Positions 62,873-64,000 of a stretch of 64,000 bases of DNA are shown piece after piece. The stretch is from contig NZ_VIGV01000012.1 in NCBI RefSeq assembly GCF_007858445.1, positions 1 through 64,000 on the forward strand, given 5' to 3'. The translations under genes and the position numbers were made by a program. The stretch is from Tsukamurella sputi (lineage in GTDB: Bacteria; Actinomycetota; Actinomycetes; Mycobacteriales; Mycobacteriaceae). The notes under the pieces were generated by a model. That model made no database searches and was not told the origin of the DNA. It saw only the letters and a list, made by a program, of their open reading frames with translations. Position 1 is the stretch's first letter. Every line of letters starts with the position of its first letter.

Positions 62873-64000
62873 TCAGTACGGTGGAGGCCCGTCGCACGTC
62901 GGCACCGGCCTAGCCTGCGGAGCGCCGAGTGCAGCGGCGAGGTTTTCCTCGAGCGTGCTGATCGGGGTCTTCGCCCGGTCCAATTCGGCCTGCATCGCCG
63001 CGACGTTCCGCTGCCGCAGCCGCTCGCGTCGTGCGTGCTCGCGCTGCAGCCGGGTCCGTCCGCCCGGATGTGCGGCGTCCTGCTTCGAGATTGCCGCCCG
63101 CTCGGGGACGATCCAGCGGACGCGCTTCAGGTCGGGGAACAGTGCCAACACCGTGCCGCTGGGATCGACGATGTAGCGTCGGCCGTCCGGAGAGGTCCAG
63201 AGGATCCGCCCGTCCGACAGCCGTGCGTCAATCCACTCGCCCGCGGTCTTGAGCTGGTGGTGCGCCACACAGAGCGGCTGGAGTTCATCGGCCGATGTCT
63301 CGCCGCCCAGCGCGGGATCACGGTGGTCGAACTCGCGTCGATGGTCGAGCTGCGCTCGCGATGCCGGCCGCGTGCAGTACGGGAAGACGCAGCGCGGGAA
63401 CACCAGGCGCAGGTACCGACGCAGGTCCGCCGACGGCCTGTAGCCGGTACTGCCCCGTGCGGTCACCACCGGCGCCCGCCCAGCGCGACCTGATTCATCG
63501 GCACTCATCGGATCCGGACACGTGCCATCCCTCCCGCACGTCGGATCGGCCGTCGTCTCGGGGTCGACACCGGAAGCACGCGGTAGCCCGCCCGGTGGGC
63601 CACCATCGGGCGGACCGGCCGGGCCACCATCGCCCGGACCGTCCGGGCCACCATCGGGCGGATCGGCCGGGCCGTCGAACGACCAACCGTCACCCGGCCC
63701 GGAGTGCCCTTCAAGCAGCACGACGATCTCCGCCCACAGCCTTGTGACATCCAGACAACCGCGCGGGTCACGGTCGCAGAGGCCCACACGATCGACCGGC
63801 GGTTCCGACCTCTCGAGTTCTTCGAGCCGTTGTCCGAACGGGCGGACCCGCGCATCTTCACGTCTCGCGAGCTCCAACGCGTGCTCCAGCGTGATCGGCC
63901 CGAACCCGACCAGATACGTCGGCCCCCGCCGCTTGCTCTCTGCCGCAGCACCGCCGGACTGCCCACCCGTCGGCGCCATGTCCCGCTCGTTGATGACCAC
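62873..64000 (-). CDS. HNH endonuclease of the DUF222/13E12 type, 5' partial
   Basis: A 375-residue in-window portion whose 5' end is cut by the right edge. The C-terminal HNH nuclease is CVFPYCTRPASRAQLDHRRE, then ADELQPLCVAHHQLKTAG (His-Asn-like-His metal motif with two Cys pairs), followed by WTSPDGRRYIVDPSG. Between about residues 125 and 165 is a Gly/Pro/Asp-rich linker encoded by a 24-bp repeat. Actinobacterial genomes hold many such genes (13E12 family), some associated with REP-like elements. The frame starts at GTG 64000 but more sequence is expected. Confidence 0.82.
   Translation of the reverse strand: MVINERDMAPTGGQSGGAAAESKRRGPTYLVGFGPITLEHALELARREDARVRPFGQRLEELERSEPPVDRVGLCDRDPRGCLDVTRLWAEIVVLLEGHSGPGDGWSFDGPADPPDGGPDGPGDGGPAGPPDGGPPGGLPRASGVDPETTADPTCGRDGTCPDPMSADESGRAGRAPVVTARGSTGYRPSADLRRYLRLVFPRCVFPYCTRPASRAQLDHRREFDHRDPALGGETSADELQPLCVAHHQLKTAGEWIDARLSDGRILWTSPDGRRYIVDPSGTVLALFPDLKRVRWIVPERAAISKQDAAHPGGRTRLQREHARRERLRQRNVAAMQAELDRAKTPISTLEENLAAALGAPQARPVPTCDGPPPY
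63597..63668 (+). repeat. 24-bp tandem repeat in the HNH gene
   Basis: Three 24-bp units (63597-63620, 63621-63644, 63645-63668) starting GGGCCACCATCG differ at a few bases. They encode 8-residue Gly/Pro/Asp units on the minus strand. Confidence 0.75.

Overview
The window is a continuous piece of a high-GC actinobacterial chromosome. Everything points to the Mycobacteriales (mycobacteria, Tsukamurella, Gordonia and relatives): an LppX/LprAFG lipoprotein, actinobacterial RecBCD, guaB1, a BlaI/M56 pair, type II NADH dehydrogenase, malate synthase G, and many start codons sitting 6-8 nt behind a TANNNT -10 element (leaderless mRNAs). The set modABC, ndh, blaI-M56, guaB1, two CBS-domain membrane proteins and glcB resembles the Rv1837c-Rv1859 neighbourhood of M. 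tuberculosis. I cannot name the genus from sequence alone. I see no tRNA, rRNA, CRISPR array, insertion sequence or origin, and no gene-free stretch above 300 bases.

Layout. 1-10 kb: a hydrolase (cut by the left edge), a YdcF-like protein, a permease/SRPBCC pair, a secreted lipase, a zinc dehydrogenase, exonuclease III, a cation/proton antiporter, lactate 2-monooxygenase and an alpha/beta hydrolase. 10-17 kb: a flavodoxin, a DUF4395 protein, an NfeD-flotillin-MarR group, an MFS exporter with its own MarR regulator, and a DUF4407 membrane protein. 17.2-20.5 kb: a tightly coupled operon of TetR regulator, family 1 glycosyltransferase, a lone F-type ATP synthase c-subunit paralogue and a zinc alcohol dehydrogenase. 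20.5-31 kb: recC-recB-recD with a ketopantoate-reductase-like gene downstream and HAD and SRPBCC genes upstream. 31-36 kb: a DMT transporter, a DUF1990 protein, a thioesterase and modABC, where modB appears to start with CTG. 36-42 kb: a PadR regulator with a glycine-rich arm, an ATP-grasp protein, a GNAT acetyltransferase, an EamA transporter, a CGNR regulator, ndh, a thioesterase and a PspC protein. 42-49 kb: blaI-M56, a TM2 protein, guaB1, two CNNM/CorC-type proteins and a conserved DNA-glycosylase-annotated family. 49-52 kb: a cobalamin riboswitch followed by an ABC uptake system for a corrinoid. 52-58.5 kb: a Tat-exported M23 peptidase, an LprG-like lipoprotein and a three-gene cassette (cytochrome b5-desaturase fusion, type III polyketide synthase, cyclic-peptide-type ABC exporter). 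58.5-64 kb: glcB, a spermidine-synthase-like protein, a membrane-anchored solute-binding protein, a decayed fragment and an HNH endonuclease cut by the right edge.

The most promising undescribed system is the 17.3-20.5 kb operon. It places an AtpE copy away from any other ATP synthase gene, overlapped by a macrolide-type glycosyltransferase gene and controlled by a TetR protein with a striking tandem operator. This AtpE has Asn at the position equivalent to M. tuberculosis Asp28, a residue where bedaquiline resistance arises. I infer, but cannot prove, an inducible defence against a c-ring-binding natural product that combines a modified target with an inactivating enzyme. The second candidate is the desaturase/type III PKS/exporter cassette, which looks like a small lipid-pyrone or resorcinol pathway with its own exporter.
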